Virus record (IMG/VR): IMGVR_UViG_3300045253_000092
Span: 1-44,599 of that record
Source: a virus
Direction: 5' to 3' (one strand)
DNA: 44,599 nt
Shown here in pieces: positions 15,425-23,979 of this stretch. The notes under the pieces are model-generated. The model saw nothing but the letters and a program-made list of their open reading frames with translations, was not told where the DNA came from and searched no databases. The position numbers and the translations under genes were made by a program. The stretch's first letter is position 1. Every line of letters starts with the position of its first letter.

Positions 15425-15945
15425 TGGAACTGCGCGAACGTGCCCCGGACAGAACGGCCCTTCCTCCCGTCCTCGTGGAGTGGGCCAAGGACAAGGGCTA
15501 TTTCCTCTCTCTCATCAACAAGCACGACGACATACAGTCGCAGCAGAGCTTCTACGAGCGCTTCGCCGTACAGTTGGAGGATCTGCCCGAAGAGATCCGC
15601 GATGCCGTCAAGAGGACGCGAGCGTTCGACACCAAGGCCGGCTATCTCCAGCGCGCGGACTGCTACGTGTGCGCGCAACCGCTCAGTGCCCGCGAAGACA
15701 TGGAGCGGCAAGCGGAGATGCGCCGGTCGGCGATGGAGTCCGAAGAGGCAGACCGCTCCACGCTGGAGGACATCATCAAGCAGACCTCCGGCGGCGTGGC
15801 TCACCTCGTCGAGAACAAGAATCAACCGGTGTCGGCGCACGCGATGCCCACCTCGGAGCTTCTGTCTCCGCAGCAGCGGGCGGCGCTCAAGGCGGCGGTG
15901 GACGCGCAGAAGAAGGCTCGGCAGAAGCAAGCGGCGGCAGACTAG
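15424..15945 (+). CDS. Hypothetical head-region protein, 173 aa
   Basis: ATG overlaps the scaffold stop (TAATG). Predicted helical: FLSLINKHDDIQSQQSFYER, EDLPEEIRDAVKRTRAF, a CYVCAQ knuckle at about residue 80, then a charged coiled-coil and a Lys/Gln/Ala-rich end. Could be a second assembly or minor capsid protein. No family recognised. Confidence 0.6.
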   Translation: MELRERAPDRTALPPVLVEWAKDKGYFLSLINKHDDIQSQQSFYERFAVQLEDLPEEIRDAVKRTRAFDTKAGYLQRADCYVCAQPLSAREDMERQAEMRRSAMESEEADRSTLEDIIKQTSGGVAHLVENKNQPVSAHAMPTSELLSPQQRAALKAAVDAQKKARQKQAAAD

Positions 15946-15957
15946 GGAGGCCACCAG

Positions 15958-16494
15958 ATGGCTTTCACGTATCCCAAACTGGAGCTGAAGGTAGTCGGTG
16001 CAAACGACGCCTGGCTCTCCTATCTCAAGAAGACGCTGCCGGAAGGCGGGTCGCAGACCTTCAAGGGCGGCGCGCCGCTGGTGTTTTCCAGCGGTCTGCT
16101 CATCGAGGCCACCTCGGCCTACAACCCGGGCAACCAGAAGTGCGCGGCCATTTCGACGGCGTCTGCCAGCGGCGTGACGAGCGCCGGCCTCGACGTGATC
16201 CTGGCGGCTCCGTTCCTGCTCATGGAGGTGAATCTCCTGGCGGCGGCGGCGGCCAGCCACACCTATGCGGCTGCCGACCTCGGCATCAGCACGGTGGGTC
16301 TTGCCAAGGCCACCAACCTCGCCGGCACCGGCCGTGACGGCTGGTATGGTGTCTCCGGCGGCACCGCGGCGCTGCACACCATCAGCAACATCACCACCTT
16401 CCAGCAGCCCGGCGTGGCGACCGTGGGCGCCCAGGTGGGCGATATCAACGCTCGCGTGCTGGCCTACTTCATCAGCACTGCAATCGACTGGTAG
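15958..16494 (+). CDS. Putative capsid-associated protein, 178 aa
   Basis: ATG with GGGAGG nine bases upstream, 15 bases before the major capsid gene. Beta-rich, Ala/Gly/Thr-rich composition (KGGAPLVFSSGLLIEATS, GVATVGAQVGDINARVLAYF), as in decoration or head-fibre proteins. No membrane segment and little charge. The role is inferred from its place directly before the capsid protein. Confidence 0.6.
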   Translation: MAFTYPKLELKVVGANDAWLSYLKKTLPEGGSQTFKGGAPLVFSSGLLIEATSAYNPGNQKCAAISTASASGVTSAGLDVILAAPFLLMEVNLLAAAAASHTYAAADLGISTVGLAKATNLAGTGRDGWYGVSGGTAALHTISNITTFQQPGVATVGAQVGDINARVLAYFISTAIDW

Positions 16495-16509
16495 GTAGGA
16501 GCCAACACC

Positions 16510-17427
16510 ATGCCATCTTTCGCCAACGTCCATCAGCTCTCCGAGTGGACCGACTACATCCAGATCGGTCTCCGCCAGGTGTACGAAGACACCATCCCGC
16601 AGATCCCGAAACAGTACGAGTCCTGGCTGCGCGAGGTGAAAGCCAAGGACTGGACCGAGAACAAGATCGTCAACACCGGCCTCGGCGCCATGCCCACCAA
16701 GACCGTGGGCGGCGACTTCTCGACCGACAAGAAGATCACCGCGACGAAGAACGCTTACTCGCTGACCGCCTACGGCCTGGGCGTCCTCATCGAGTACGAG
16801 TTGGTCGCGTGGGACAAGTACGACATTTTCACCGACATGACCAAGGAGCTGGCGAAGGCGACGGTGGATCGCCTCAACATCATCGCCTACTCGATCCCGA
16901 ACAACGCCTTCGGCACCACCACGGGCTACACCATCTACAACGGCGAGGCGATCTTCAAGAACAGCCACACCCGTCTCGACGGTGGAACGTGGAAGAACCG
17001 TCCGGACACCGACGTGTCGCTCTCCTACCTCGCTCTGCAACAGGCGCGGATCGACCTCGCCATCCTCCAGAACGAGCGCGGCCGGTACACTCCGGTGCGC
17101 CCGAAGACGCTGCTGTGCTCCGAGGCCAACCGCTGGATCGCCGACACCATCGTGAAGACGGACAAGCGGCCCGGCACCGCGGACCACGACATCAACACCG
17201 TAGCGAGCTGGGGCATGAGCGTGGAGTCCTCGCCCTTCCTGACCACGGACGAGAACTTCTTCGTTTTCGGTCCCAAGGACAACGTGCAGATCGAGCTGCG
17301 CATGGGCCATGAGCCGCAGTACCGGCAGGACTACGACGTGCGCAACTGGAATCAGATCATCTCGTGCTACATGAGCGTCGGCATCGCCGTCCTGCACAGC
17401 CAGGGAGCTTGGGGGTCAGCCCCCTGA
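16510..17427 (+). CDS. Major capsid protein, 305 aa
   Basis: Expected shell protein of the head. Position after the scaffold, a GTAGGAG-type ribosome site, high GC at third positions and size fit. Sequence features compatible with the HK97-like gpT/Mu-type major head subunits: an N-terminal helix region, the segment SLTAYGLGVLIEYELVAWD with DRLNIIAYSIPNN (long spine-helix region, residues about 95-130), YNGEAIFKNSHTRL, and a C-terminal beta part with KTLLCSEANRWIADTIV and FVFGPKDNVQIELRMG. No separate protease gene is seen. Confidence 0.85.
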   Translation: MPSFANVHQLSEWTDYIQIGLRQVYEDTIPQIPKQYESWLREVKAKDWTENKIVNTGLGAMPTKTVGGDFSTDKKITATKNAYSLTAYGLGVLIEYELVAWDKYDIFTDMTKELAKATVDRLNIIAYSIPNNAFGTTTGYTIYNGEAIFKNSHTRLDGGTWKNRPDTDVSLSYLALQQARIDLAILQNERGRYTPVRPKTLLCSEANRWIADTIVKTDKRPGTADHDINTVASWGMSVESSPFLTTDENFFVFGPKDNVQIELRMGHEPQYRQDYDVRNWNQIISCYMSVGIAVLHSQGAWGSAP

Positions 17428-17471
17428 GAGGCTGACGAGGCATCTAAACCGCTCTCCAAACGGAGCTACCA

Positions 17472-18464
17472 ATGGCCTATAAGACCGATCTCAAAGCGGG
17501 CGTCACCGTCTTCTCCGAACTCGGGCCGCGGTTCTGGCGCGGAATCAAGACGAATGCCGCCGTCACTCCCAATCAACTGCTCGACATGGACACCAACGGG
17601 GCCGTGGGTCCGGCGGTGGTCAACAGCGGCACTGTGGTAGGGGTTTGCCCGGGCGGGACCACTCTCGCCACGGGCAAGTCCTTCCAGCGTTCCGGCATCA
17701 GCTTCGGGCCTTGCGTGTTCAAGGCGGATGGCATTCTCACCGCCGGGCAGTTCGTGAAGGCCGCGGCGGCTGGCCGTGTGTCTCAGTGGGTCAGCTCGAC
17801 TCTCTCCGGCACCACGATCAAGGCCACCACGGCGGGCGGCAACGCGGCCAACCAGCCGTCGAACGACATTGTGCAGGTGGTGTCGGCCAGTGCCGGTGAC
17901 ACCACGCAGACCGTGACGCTGATCGGCACGACCACGGCCGTCAACACCGTGGTGGTGGAAACCATCGCTCTCAACGGGACCACGGCGGTGGACTCGGTGA
18001 AGACGGATTGGGGCATCATCCTCGCGGTGAAGCTGTCGGCGTCCTGTGCCGGCACCGTCACCGTCCGGGTGAAGACTGGCCCGGCCACGATCACCACGCT
18101 GACCACGGGCGTGCTCAGCAAGGGCGTCAACACGGTGTCGTCATCGGGCACCACGCAATACGCCTACAACGCCATTCCTACCGCGGTGGCAAGCGGCGCG
18201 TCCACCAAGCAGCTCGGCCTCCAGGGCACCAACAGCGCCGGAACGACCATCTACGACTCCAAGGCCCTCAACGGGACCACGGCGGTGACTTTCAACACCG
18301 CGTTCAAGACTGTCACCGAGGTGTACGACCTCGACCTCGCCACGGCGACCACCGCCACGGTGAGCGTGGGGGCTGCGGACGGCGGGCATCTGCGCGTCGG
18401 TCGCACCTTCGAGAGTGCCACTGCGCAGGATCAGCTCGTAAACGGCTTCCTCAATCCGGGGTAA
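17472..18464 (+). CDS. Capsid decoration-like protein with two Ig-like repeats, 330 aa
   Basis: Residues 1-110 (MAYKTDLKAGVTVFSELGPRF..., LTAGQFVKAAAAGRVSQW) look like a small capsid cement protein of the DUF2190 kind. Then two copies of a Thr/Ala/Val-rich beta domain follow, each with the marker ALNGTTAV (at about residues 171 and 260) spaced about 90 residues apart and each ending in a TVTVRV/TATVSV strand. This suggests a cement protein with surface-displayed domains that may bind carbohydrate or the host surface. ATG with GGAG in a small hairpin. Confidence 0.65.
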   Translation: MAYKTDLKAGVTVFSELGPRFWRGIKTNAAVTPNQLLDMDTNGAVGPAVVNSGTVVGVCPGGTTLATGKSFQRSGISFGPCVFKADGILTAGQFVKAAAAGRVSQWVSSTLSGTTIKATTAGGNAANQPSNDIVQVVSASAGDTTQTVTLIGTTTAVNTVVVETIALNGTTAVDSVKTDWGIILAVKLSASCAGTVTVRVKTGPATITTLTTGVLSKGVNTVSSSGTTQYAYNAIPTAVASGASTKQLGLQGTNSAGTTIYDSKALNGTTAVTFNTAFKTVTEVYDLDLATATTATVSVGAADGGHLRVGRTFESATAQDQLVNGFLNPG

Positions 18465-18469
18465 CGACG

Positions 18470-18748
18470 ATGCCGTTCGTCACCAGCATCATCACCGACA
18501 TGGGCGCGGTGACGCCCAGCGACACGGTAGATATCCTCGGGGTGTCCACGCAGCAGAACAAATCCCCATCGGTGCAGGTGCGTGGCCTGCACAACAACGG
18601 TGCGGCCGGGGCGCAGGTGCCGATTCTCCTGCGCAACGGCCACGCCGTGACCATCCAGCTCAACGCTGGGGACTTCATCGAAATCTCCGTCAAGCGAGTG
18701 AAGGCCACCGGGCTGACCGGCGGCGCCTCACTGCTCTGGTTCACGTAA
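18470..18748 (+). CDS. Small beta-rich virion protein, 92 aa
   Basis: ATG five bases after the decoration gene. Product begins MPFVTSIITDMGAVTPSDTV, with GVSTQQNKSPSVQVRGLHNN and a hydrophobic beta end (IEISVKRVKATG, GASLLWFT). Pattern fits small phage head-fibre or decoration proteins. No family firmly recognised. Confidence 0.6.
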   Translation: MPFVTSIITDMGAVTPSDTVDILGVSTQQNKSPSVQVRGLHNNGAAGAQVPILLRNGHAVTIQLNAGDFIEISVKRVKATGLTGGASLLWFT

Positions 18749-18758
18749 GGGAGGCTCT

Positions 18759-18947
18759 GTGAGCAAGAAGATGAAGAACGATTACGGCGCCGGCATGGGC
18801 GCCGGCAAGCACGGCCCGAATCAGACGCCACACGACCACCACGGGCACAAGCGGGCTGGCTACGACTCGCCGAAGGTGCCGAAAGGCGGCAAGGGCGGCG
18901 GGATGAAGGGCGGCCAGACGAGCGGCACCGGCTGCGTCAACTGCTAA
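18759..18947 (+). CDS. Small Gly/His/Lys-rich protein, 62 aa
   Basis: GTG with GGGAGG six bases upstream. Product MSKKMKNDYGAGMGAGKHGP..., with HDHHGHK (possible metal site), a KGGKGGGMKGG run and a terminal GCVNC. Basic and probably disordered. Similar short proteins occur beside phage capsid genes. Role unknown. Confidence 0.6.
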   Translation: MSKKMKNDYGAGMGAGKHGPNQTPHDHHGHKRAGYDSPKVPKGGKGGGMKGGQTSGTGCVNC

Positions 18948-18983
18948 CTCTGTCTCTCTCCCGAGGGGGGGTGATCTCCTATC

Positions 18984-19289
18984 ATGTCTCCGCGCTATGC
19001 GGGCTATCCACCAACTGACAGAAACACGAATGAGCCCCAGCAGGAGGCATGTATAGGGGGCTCGGCGAGCTTTGTGGCGCAGCAGTCGGGGCGATTCATC
19101 TCTCGCAGTCAGACGTTGACGGTCTCCGCGGACACGTCATCTGCGACCGCCCATCGTGCCAGCAGTTCCGCGACAACGTGCCGTATCAACAGCTACGGCG
19201 TGAGAATCCAACCCCGTCAACGTGGGGCCAGGGGCGGCGTCTCCTGGGTAGCCCGCAAGAGTTTCTCGGAGAGGACGCCTACGACGTGA
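18984..19289 (+). CDS. ORF overlapping the start of the next gene in another frame
   Basis: ATG 18984 has the strongest ribosome site in this stretch (GGGGGTGAT, one mismatch to the ideal, eight bases upstream). Its 101-residue product begins MSPRYAGYPPTDRNTNEPQQ and is Ser/Thr/Arg-rich after residue 30. From 19049 to 19289 it overlaps the 362-residue frame, which lies in the -1 frame. It may be the true N-terminus of that protein read through a frameshift, a separate short protein, or a frame broken by a sequence error. Confidence 0.35.
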   Translation: MSPRYAGYPPTDRNTNEPQQEACIGGSASFVAQQSGRFISRSQTLTVSADTSSATAHRASSSATTCRINSYGVRIQPRQRGARGGVSWVARKSFSERTPTT

Positions 19290-20137
19290 GCACGCATTCC
19301 TACCTCGCCTTCTCGTCCACCTCTCCGGGCGGCGGTATCGCTCACGCCTCGCTCTACGCCGACAACGGCTTCGTCAGCGAGCTGGCGTCGGCCACGTTCC
19401 CCTCGGTGGGCGTGGTGTACGGCGAGGTGGCGCTGGACTCCCGCCATATCGCCTTCCTGGGCAGCACCGCGCTCCAAGTGTGGAACCTTGACAGCAACAC
19501 GTTCACCGACTGCTCGCACGCCAGCGGCGTAACGGCCCTCGGTATTCAGCGGGGCTCGACGCACAGCAAGGCGTATTGGGCCGAGTCAACTGGACCGACC
19601 GTCTACAAGCTCTACTCGGTGGACGCCGCCGGGGTGGTGGTGCAGATCAACGCCGGCCAGGACACGCTAGCGGCAGCGCCCGCGGGGACGGTGCAACTGG
19701 CGTACACGCACTGGATGGGCAACGAGATGCGCATCCCGGTGTCGGGCACGAAGGCTCAGGCCGGCTACATCCGCCTCGGCGCATTCAAGTCCGCCTTCGT
19801 GAGTGATCCGTCGTGGCTGGCCGGCGACCCGGCTACCTGGTCGTGGTACGGTGGCCCGTCGTGCTCGGATAACGCGAGCTGCCTGACCGTGGCCGCGACG
19901 GTGGCGAGGGCCTTCACGGCGAGTCCGCCCACCGAGGTGGCAAGCGTGGTGAACCTCGCGGGGCGGGATCCATCTGCTGGGAATTGGGACGCCTCGCCGT
20001 TTGAGCCGGAGGGCGTCATCACCTCTGGCGCTGGCGAGATGGCCCGCATCCCGCTCATCCGCACCGTGCCGCAGTGGAGCACTCTGGACAACGATGCGTC
20101 GGGCGCCCAGCCGTCGCAGCTCTGGTGCTTGGACTGA
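19049..20137 (+). CDS. Putative virion structural protein, 362 aa
   Basis: ATG 19049 is preceded by AGGAGG but at a spacing of one base, which is poor. The first 80 residues have two Cys and less typical codon use; from about residue 80 the product is a convincing beta-rich protein (STHSYLAFSSTSPGGGIAHA, GVVYGEVALDSRHIAFLGST, VYKLYSVDAAGVVVQINA) that reads like a beta-propeller or surface protein. No family recognised. Its stop overlaps the start of the adaptor gene. N-terminus uncertain. Confidence 0.7.
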   Translation: MYRGLGELCGAAVGAIHLSQSDVDGLRGHVICDRPSCQQFRDNVPYQQLRRENPTPSTWGQGRRLLGSPQEFLGEDAYDVSTHSYLAFSSTSPGGGIAHASLYADNGFVSELASATFPSVGVVYGEVALDSRHIAFLGSTALQVWNLDSNTFTDCSHASGVTALGIQRGSTHSKAYWAESTGPTVYKLYSVDAAGVVVQINAGQDTLAAAPAGTVQLAYTHWMGNEMRIPVSGTKAQAGYIRLGAFKSAFVSDPSWLAGDPATWSWYGGPSCSDNASCLTVAATVARAFTASPPTEVASVVNLAGRDPSAGNWDASPFEPEGVITSGAGEMARIPLIRTVPQWSTLDNDASGAQPSQLWCLD

Positions 20138-20811
20138 TGGCCACCATCGCGCGCCGCTACTTCTCGGACATGGCCACTGAGGTCAATTACAGGCTCGGCA
20201 ACCGCGGCGAGACGGGCTTCTCGACCCGCGTGCAGAACTGGATCACGGCGGCGTACTACCGTATCGCCACAATGTTTCATCACTACGAGATGGACGTGGA
20301 CGCGCCGCTGCTGTTCGTGCCGTCCGGCGCGACTTACGCGGTGCTGCCATCAGAGTGCTTCCTGCTCGTCTCGGTGGATCTGCTCACCGGGGCTGGAGTG
20401 TGGAAGCGCACCCTCAAACAGATAGACCCGCGCGCGTTGTTCGCAAAGTCCAGCACAACCGCCAATGAACCAACGGAATGCACGCGATACGGCGCGCGGG
20501 TCTACTTTCCCGATCCTACGGATGCCGCCTATGATCTGCGGCTCCGTTACATCAAGATGCCCGCGGCGCCAGACTTCACAGCCAGCGCGGCCTACTCTCA
20601 GCTCTCCTGGGTGTGGGATGAGGCGATCATGGAGCTAGCCACGGCGAACGCGAGCGCTGCGGTGTGGCGCCCGGACGTGGGGTCCGCCTACATGCAGTCC
20701 CTCGCGGCGTGGATGGCTCAGCAGACGCAGCCGCAGCTCAACGAAGAACCGCAGGCCGACCGGCCGACGCGCAACATAGAAAACCGGCCGCCCGGCGGCA
20801 AACAGGGGTAA
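20137..20811 (+). CDS. Head-tail adaptor-like protein, 224 aa
   Basis: ATG overlaps the previous stop (TGATG). Pattern of phage adaptors (as in phage SU10): helical start (YFSDMATEVNYRLGNRG, VQNWITAAYYRIATMFHHYE), then a beta segment VPSGATYAVLPSECFLLVSVDLLTG, a second beta part (YDLRLRYIKMPAAPDF) and a final helical region (WDEAIMELATANASAAVWR). Sits under the portal in the assembled tail by analogy. A second adaptor-like gene lies at 21185. Confidence 0.65.
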   Translation: MATIARRYFSDMATEVNYRLGNRGETGFSTRVQNWITAAYYRIATMFHHYEMDVDAPLLFVPSGATYAVLPSECFLLVSVDLLTGAGVWKRTLKQIDPRALFAKSSTTANEPTECTRYGARVYFPDPTDAAYDLRLRYIKMPAAPDFTASAAYSQLSWVWDEAIMELATANASAAVWRPDVGSAYMQSLAAWMAQQTQPQLNEEPQADRPTRNIENRPPGGKQG

Positions 20812-20814
20812 GGC

Positions 20815-21183
20815 ATGGCGAACGAAGGTACTATCGCGGCCTCGCTGGCGCTCAACAAGAGCGGCACCTCGATATCCCTGCCGCTCGGCCCGTTGTCGTT
20901 CACCGTCAGCGGTACGGGCTACACGCAGGATCGCATCAGCGTCGGGATCACCGAGCAGACGTTCACCAACATCAACACCACGGCCGGCGGCTACTGCCTC
21001 GTCATCAATCGAGACGCCACCAACTACGTGCAGATCCGCCGAGCCACGGGGCAGTCGGCAACCATCCGCATTCTCCCCGGCGAGTTTGCGCTGTTTCGCC
21101 TCGACGCGTCGAGCGCGTCCGTTCCGTACATCATCGCCAACGCGGCGCCGTGCGACTGCGAGCTGCTGGTGCTGAGCGCCTGA
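20815..21183 (+). CDS. Small beta-sandwich virion protein, 122 aa
   Basis: ATG preceded by GGGGTAAGG. Product resembles a common phage protein type: SLALNKSGTSISLPLGPLSF, VSGTGYTQDRISVGITEQTF, CLVINRDATNYVQIRRATGQ, IRILPGEFALFRLDAS and PYIIANAAPCDCELLVLSA. The NLDATNYVxIR-like and LKPGExALFRL-like segments are shared by many phage head-fibre or tail-accessory proteins. Role unproven. Confidence 0.7.
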   Translation: MANEGTIAASLALNKSGTSISLPLGPLSFTVSGTGYTQDRISVGITEQTFTNINTTAGGYCLVINRDATNYVQIRRATGQSATIRILPGEFALFRLDASSASVPYIIANAAPCDCELLVLSA

Positions 21184-21184
21184 A

Positions 21185-21871
21185 GTGCAACTGAGCTGGC
21201 AGCAGATCCGCGATTACTATCGGCTTGCCGCCGGCAACGCGACGGCGGCAATGGCCGAGGAGTACGTGCATTTGAGCGCTGCCTATCAGTGGGCGTGCGA
21301 CCAGCTAGACCTCAACGAACTGCTGGCGAAAACCACGGTGGGCTGTCAGATCGGCGTGGACTACGTAACGACGCCGCCGGACGCCTTCAGCGTCTACTCC
21401 GTCACCGACGTGACGCAGCAGTACCGGCTCGACCCTGAGCCGGCCGGGATGCGTGGGCGCACGCGCTACCTGCTGAATAACGGGATGCCGGCTCCCGGCC
21501 TGCCGCGCTACTACGCGCTCCAGGGCAAGCGGATCTACCTGCGCGACACGCCCAACGCCGCGGATATCCTGACGGTCTACTACAAGAAGCAGCCCTCGGC
21601 GATCACGTCGTCGGACTTGTCCACCTCGCCGGATCTGCTGCCGCAGCAGTATCACTGGCCGCTCGTCTGGTACGCGGCGGCTAACTACTACATGCTGCAC
21701 CCCGACGAGGACACGTCCGGAGATGGCGAGGGAGCGGGCCGCGCGGACGCGCTGATGAACAAGGCCATGACCGCCATCGCCACGCCGCCGACGCAGGATC
21801 AGAAGAACGATCCCGACCGGCGGGAGTACGTGCGAATCCAGGGCTACAGCTTCAACGTGGGCGGCCGATGA
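21185..21871 (+). CDS. Second head-tail adaptor-like protein, 228 aa
   Basis: GTG one base after the previous stop. Same plan as the protein at 20137: helical start (WQQIRDYYRLAAGNATAAMA, YQWACDQLDLNELLA), VDYVTTPPDAFSVYSVTDVT, a PRYYALQGKRIYLRDTP strand pair, LTVYYKKQPSAITSSD, then PLVWYAAANYYMLHPDEDTS. Typical adaptor/connector fold in podoviruses. Four-base overlap with the next gene. Confidence 0.65.
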   Translation: MQLSWQQIRDYYRLAAGNATAAMAEEYVHLSAAYQWACDQLDLNELLAKTTVGCQIGVDYVTTPPDAFSVYSVTDVTQQYRLDPEPAGMRGRTRYLLNNGMPAPGLPRYYALQGKRIYLRDTPNAADILTVYYKKQPSAITSSDLSTSPDLLPQQYHWPLVWYAAANYYMLHPDEDTSGDGEGAGRADALMNKAMTAIATPPTQDQKNDPDRREYVRIQGYSFNVGGR

Positions 21872-23979
21872 GCGAGAAGTTCATCGACATTCTGCCGGGC
21901 ACTGGCTGGAGCGAGACGGCACCGTGGCGGTCGCTAGATCCCACGGACAACACCCGCGTTCGCCTGGGCCGCATCATGGCCGGCGTCGGCGGCGGCGAGG
22001 CCATCCCGGCGTTCCGGCATGCCGTCAACGTCGCCTTCGACTACGGCCGATGCCGCATGCGACCGACCATCGCGGACGAGGCGGGTCCTACCGTGGTGCT
22101 TCCTAACGCCGGTAACGACCAGGCCACGATGTGGATCCATCGCGGTGTAGTCGCCATCGAAAACGCCACGACGCGCGGACTTCCGGTAGACACGCCGGTG
22201 ACGATTCTCGTCACCAGCCGCGAAGTGTGGCTCAACATGGGGTCGTGGGTGAATCTCACGCCCACCTACACCACGGGCACCGTAACGGTCACGAATGGCA
22301 GCGCCACCGTGGCGGGAGCGGCCACCGCGTGGTCGGCGCGCTTCATCGCCAAGGGCGATCTGTTCTCGGTGGACGGCACGACGTGGTATCGAGTTACCGA
22401 CGTGGTAACGGGAGTCTCGCTGACCCTGCACACCACTTACGCCGGCTCCACGGCAGCGGGCAGCACGTACATCATCCGGCGGTGTTTCGGCGGCAACTCC
22501 ACGCCGGGGAATTGGGCCAACAACCTCACCGCATGCCTGTTCAACGGCGACCTCTACATTGCCGGAAATACCGTGATCGGTCTGCCGGGCCGAGTGACTG
22601 CCGGTCCCAATAACGAGGTGGGCGGCCCCGGCGTGCTGAAGATCGGCAACATCTTCAACAGCGGCAATCAGACCACCACCTACCTGATGGCTCGCCATCC
22701 GGTGGTGGCCGGGATCGCCACCTTCGACGGGAATGCCCAGGACCGCCTCTTGGACATTCTCGGGATGGAGCTGATGCAGGACGGCCGCGTGCTGCTGGCG
22801 ACGCATGAGCAGCCGACCGCGGTGTACCTCGCCGGGCAGACGCAGACCATCGGCAATCGGCTGCGCTACTCCTCGCATCTCGACACCACGGTGTGGACGA
22901 CTCCTCCTGGCGGCTTCGTGGATCTCGTCGGCATCTCCGACCGCTACGTGTCCGGTCTGAAGGGGATCCGCGGCAGCTTCGCGGTTCACTTCCCCGACGC
23001 CATCGCGCTGGCACACCCGAGCGGACAGGACGATCCGCCGGTACGCATTGAGAGCAGCGCCAGCCGTACCGGGACGATAGACAATCACTCCATCGCCACC
23101 GACAGTTCGGGCGGCCAGTTCTTCGTGGACGAGCACGGCGGCGTGTTCAACTTCAACGGCTCAACCTCGCAGAAGGTGACAGAGGGGCTGGATTACGAGA
23201 CTGGCGGCTTTCAGGAGTTCAGCGGAGGGCCTCCACCGGGATCTGTAGGCGGCAAGGGGCTGTCTTGTGGCGCATACGACCCGTTCTCCGGGGCGTACTG
23301 GCTGGCGCTGACCTATACGGGGTCAGTGCAGGGCATCTTGCGCTACGACACCGCCGTGTATCAGGTCTTCCCTGACGGTCGCGTGGCGAAATGGATCTTC
23401 GGCAACGTAATCTTTGCGTTGGGTCGCAGCCCGGTGATTCCAGCGCGAATGGTGGCCGGTCTTGGCACTGGCGCCGGGAATGCGGCTACCGCGCTGTATG
23501 CCTCTGTGGATCCGTTTGGCACGACGGACAGCACGACTCCACCGACGTGGACAGTGGGTGGTCCAACAACCATCATCTTCGGGTCTGGCGTGGTGGCTCC
23601 CTATGTCACCACCGACTACCTGTCTCCTGCTGGGCCGGGAAATGACTGGACGCTCTCCCGGCTCACCGCGTGGCTGGCTCGTACCAAGGACGATGCCCCG
23701 GCGCCCATCGTCTCGCAGACGGTGACTGCCCAGGTACGGACGGTCGGCAGTACGAGCGCGACCAACTATGGCGTTGGTACTCGCACGGTCAGCGTTCCAG
23801 CGGCGTCAGATACCGGAGATTTCATGGTGGAGTTCACCGACGTAATCACTGGAGAGGCGCTGGCGGCGCAGTTGACGGTGGGGTCGCTGTCCGGCTCCAA
23901 CATCGCTAGCGCCCTGGAGCTGACGCGCCTGCGGCTATGGTACACGGAGCAGGGTCCGAGCATGGCGGTGGCGCGATGA
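21868..23979 (+). CDS. Large tail nozzle/tube-like protein, 703 aa
   Basis: ATG overlaps the adaptor stop. Long beta protein with many short strands, as in the nozzle (gp12/gp10-like) proteins of podoviruses. Residues about 135-205 form a phage module seen in many tail proteins (TGTVTVTNGSATVAGAATAW, then AKGDLFSVDGTTWYRVTDV, TLHTTYAGSTAAGSTYIIRR). Later segments (LLDILGMELMQDGRVLLATH, SSGGQFFVDEHGGVFNFNGS) suggest propeller blades. Expected to extend the tail below the adaptors. Confidence 0.75.
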   Translation: MSEKFIDILPGTGWSETAPWRSLDPTDNTRVRLGRIMAGVGGGEAIPAFRHAVNVAFDYGRCRMRPTIADEAGPTVVLPNAGNDQATMWIHRGVVAIENATTRGLPVDTPVTILVTSREVWLNMGSWVNLTPTYTTGTVTVTNGSATVAGAATAWSARFIAKGDLFSVDGTTWYRVTDVVTGVSLTLHTTYAGSTAAGSTYIIRRCFGGNSTPGNWANNLTACLFNGDLYIAGNTVIGLPGRVTAGPNNEVGGPGVLKIGNIFNSGNQTTTYLMARHPVVAGIATFDGNAQDRLLDILGMELMQDGRVLLATHEQPTAVYLAGQTQTIGNRLRYSSHLDTTVWTTPPGGFVDLVGISDRYVSGLKGIRGSFAVHFPDAIALAHPSGQDDPPVRIESSASRTGTIDNHSIATDSSGGQFFVDEHGGVFNFNGSTSQKVTEGLDYETGGFQEFSGGPPPGSVGGKGLSCGAYDPFSGAYWLALTYTGSVQGILRYDTAVYQVFPDGRVAKWIFGNVIFALGRSPVIPARMVAGLGTGAGNAATALYASVDPFGTTDSTTPPTWTVGGPTTIIFGSGVVAPYVTTDYLSPAGPGNDWTLSRLTAWLARTKDDAPAPIVSQTVTAQVRTVGSTSATNYGVGTRTVSVPAASDTGDFMVEFTDVITGEALAAQLTVGSLSGSNIASALELTRLRLWYTEQGPSMAVAR

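Noticed and set aside
15421-17397. 658-residue antisense frame over the capsid genes
   Set aside because: Open only because of the high third-position GC of the real genes; His/Arg/Val-rich, no homology pattern.
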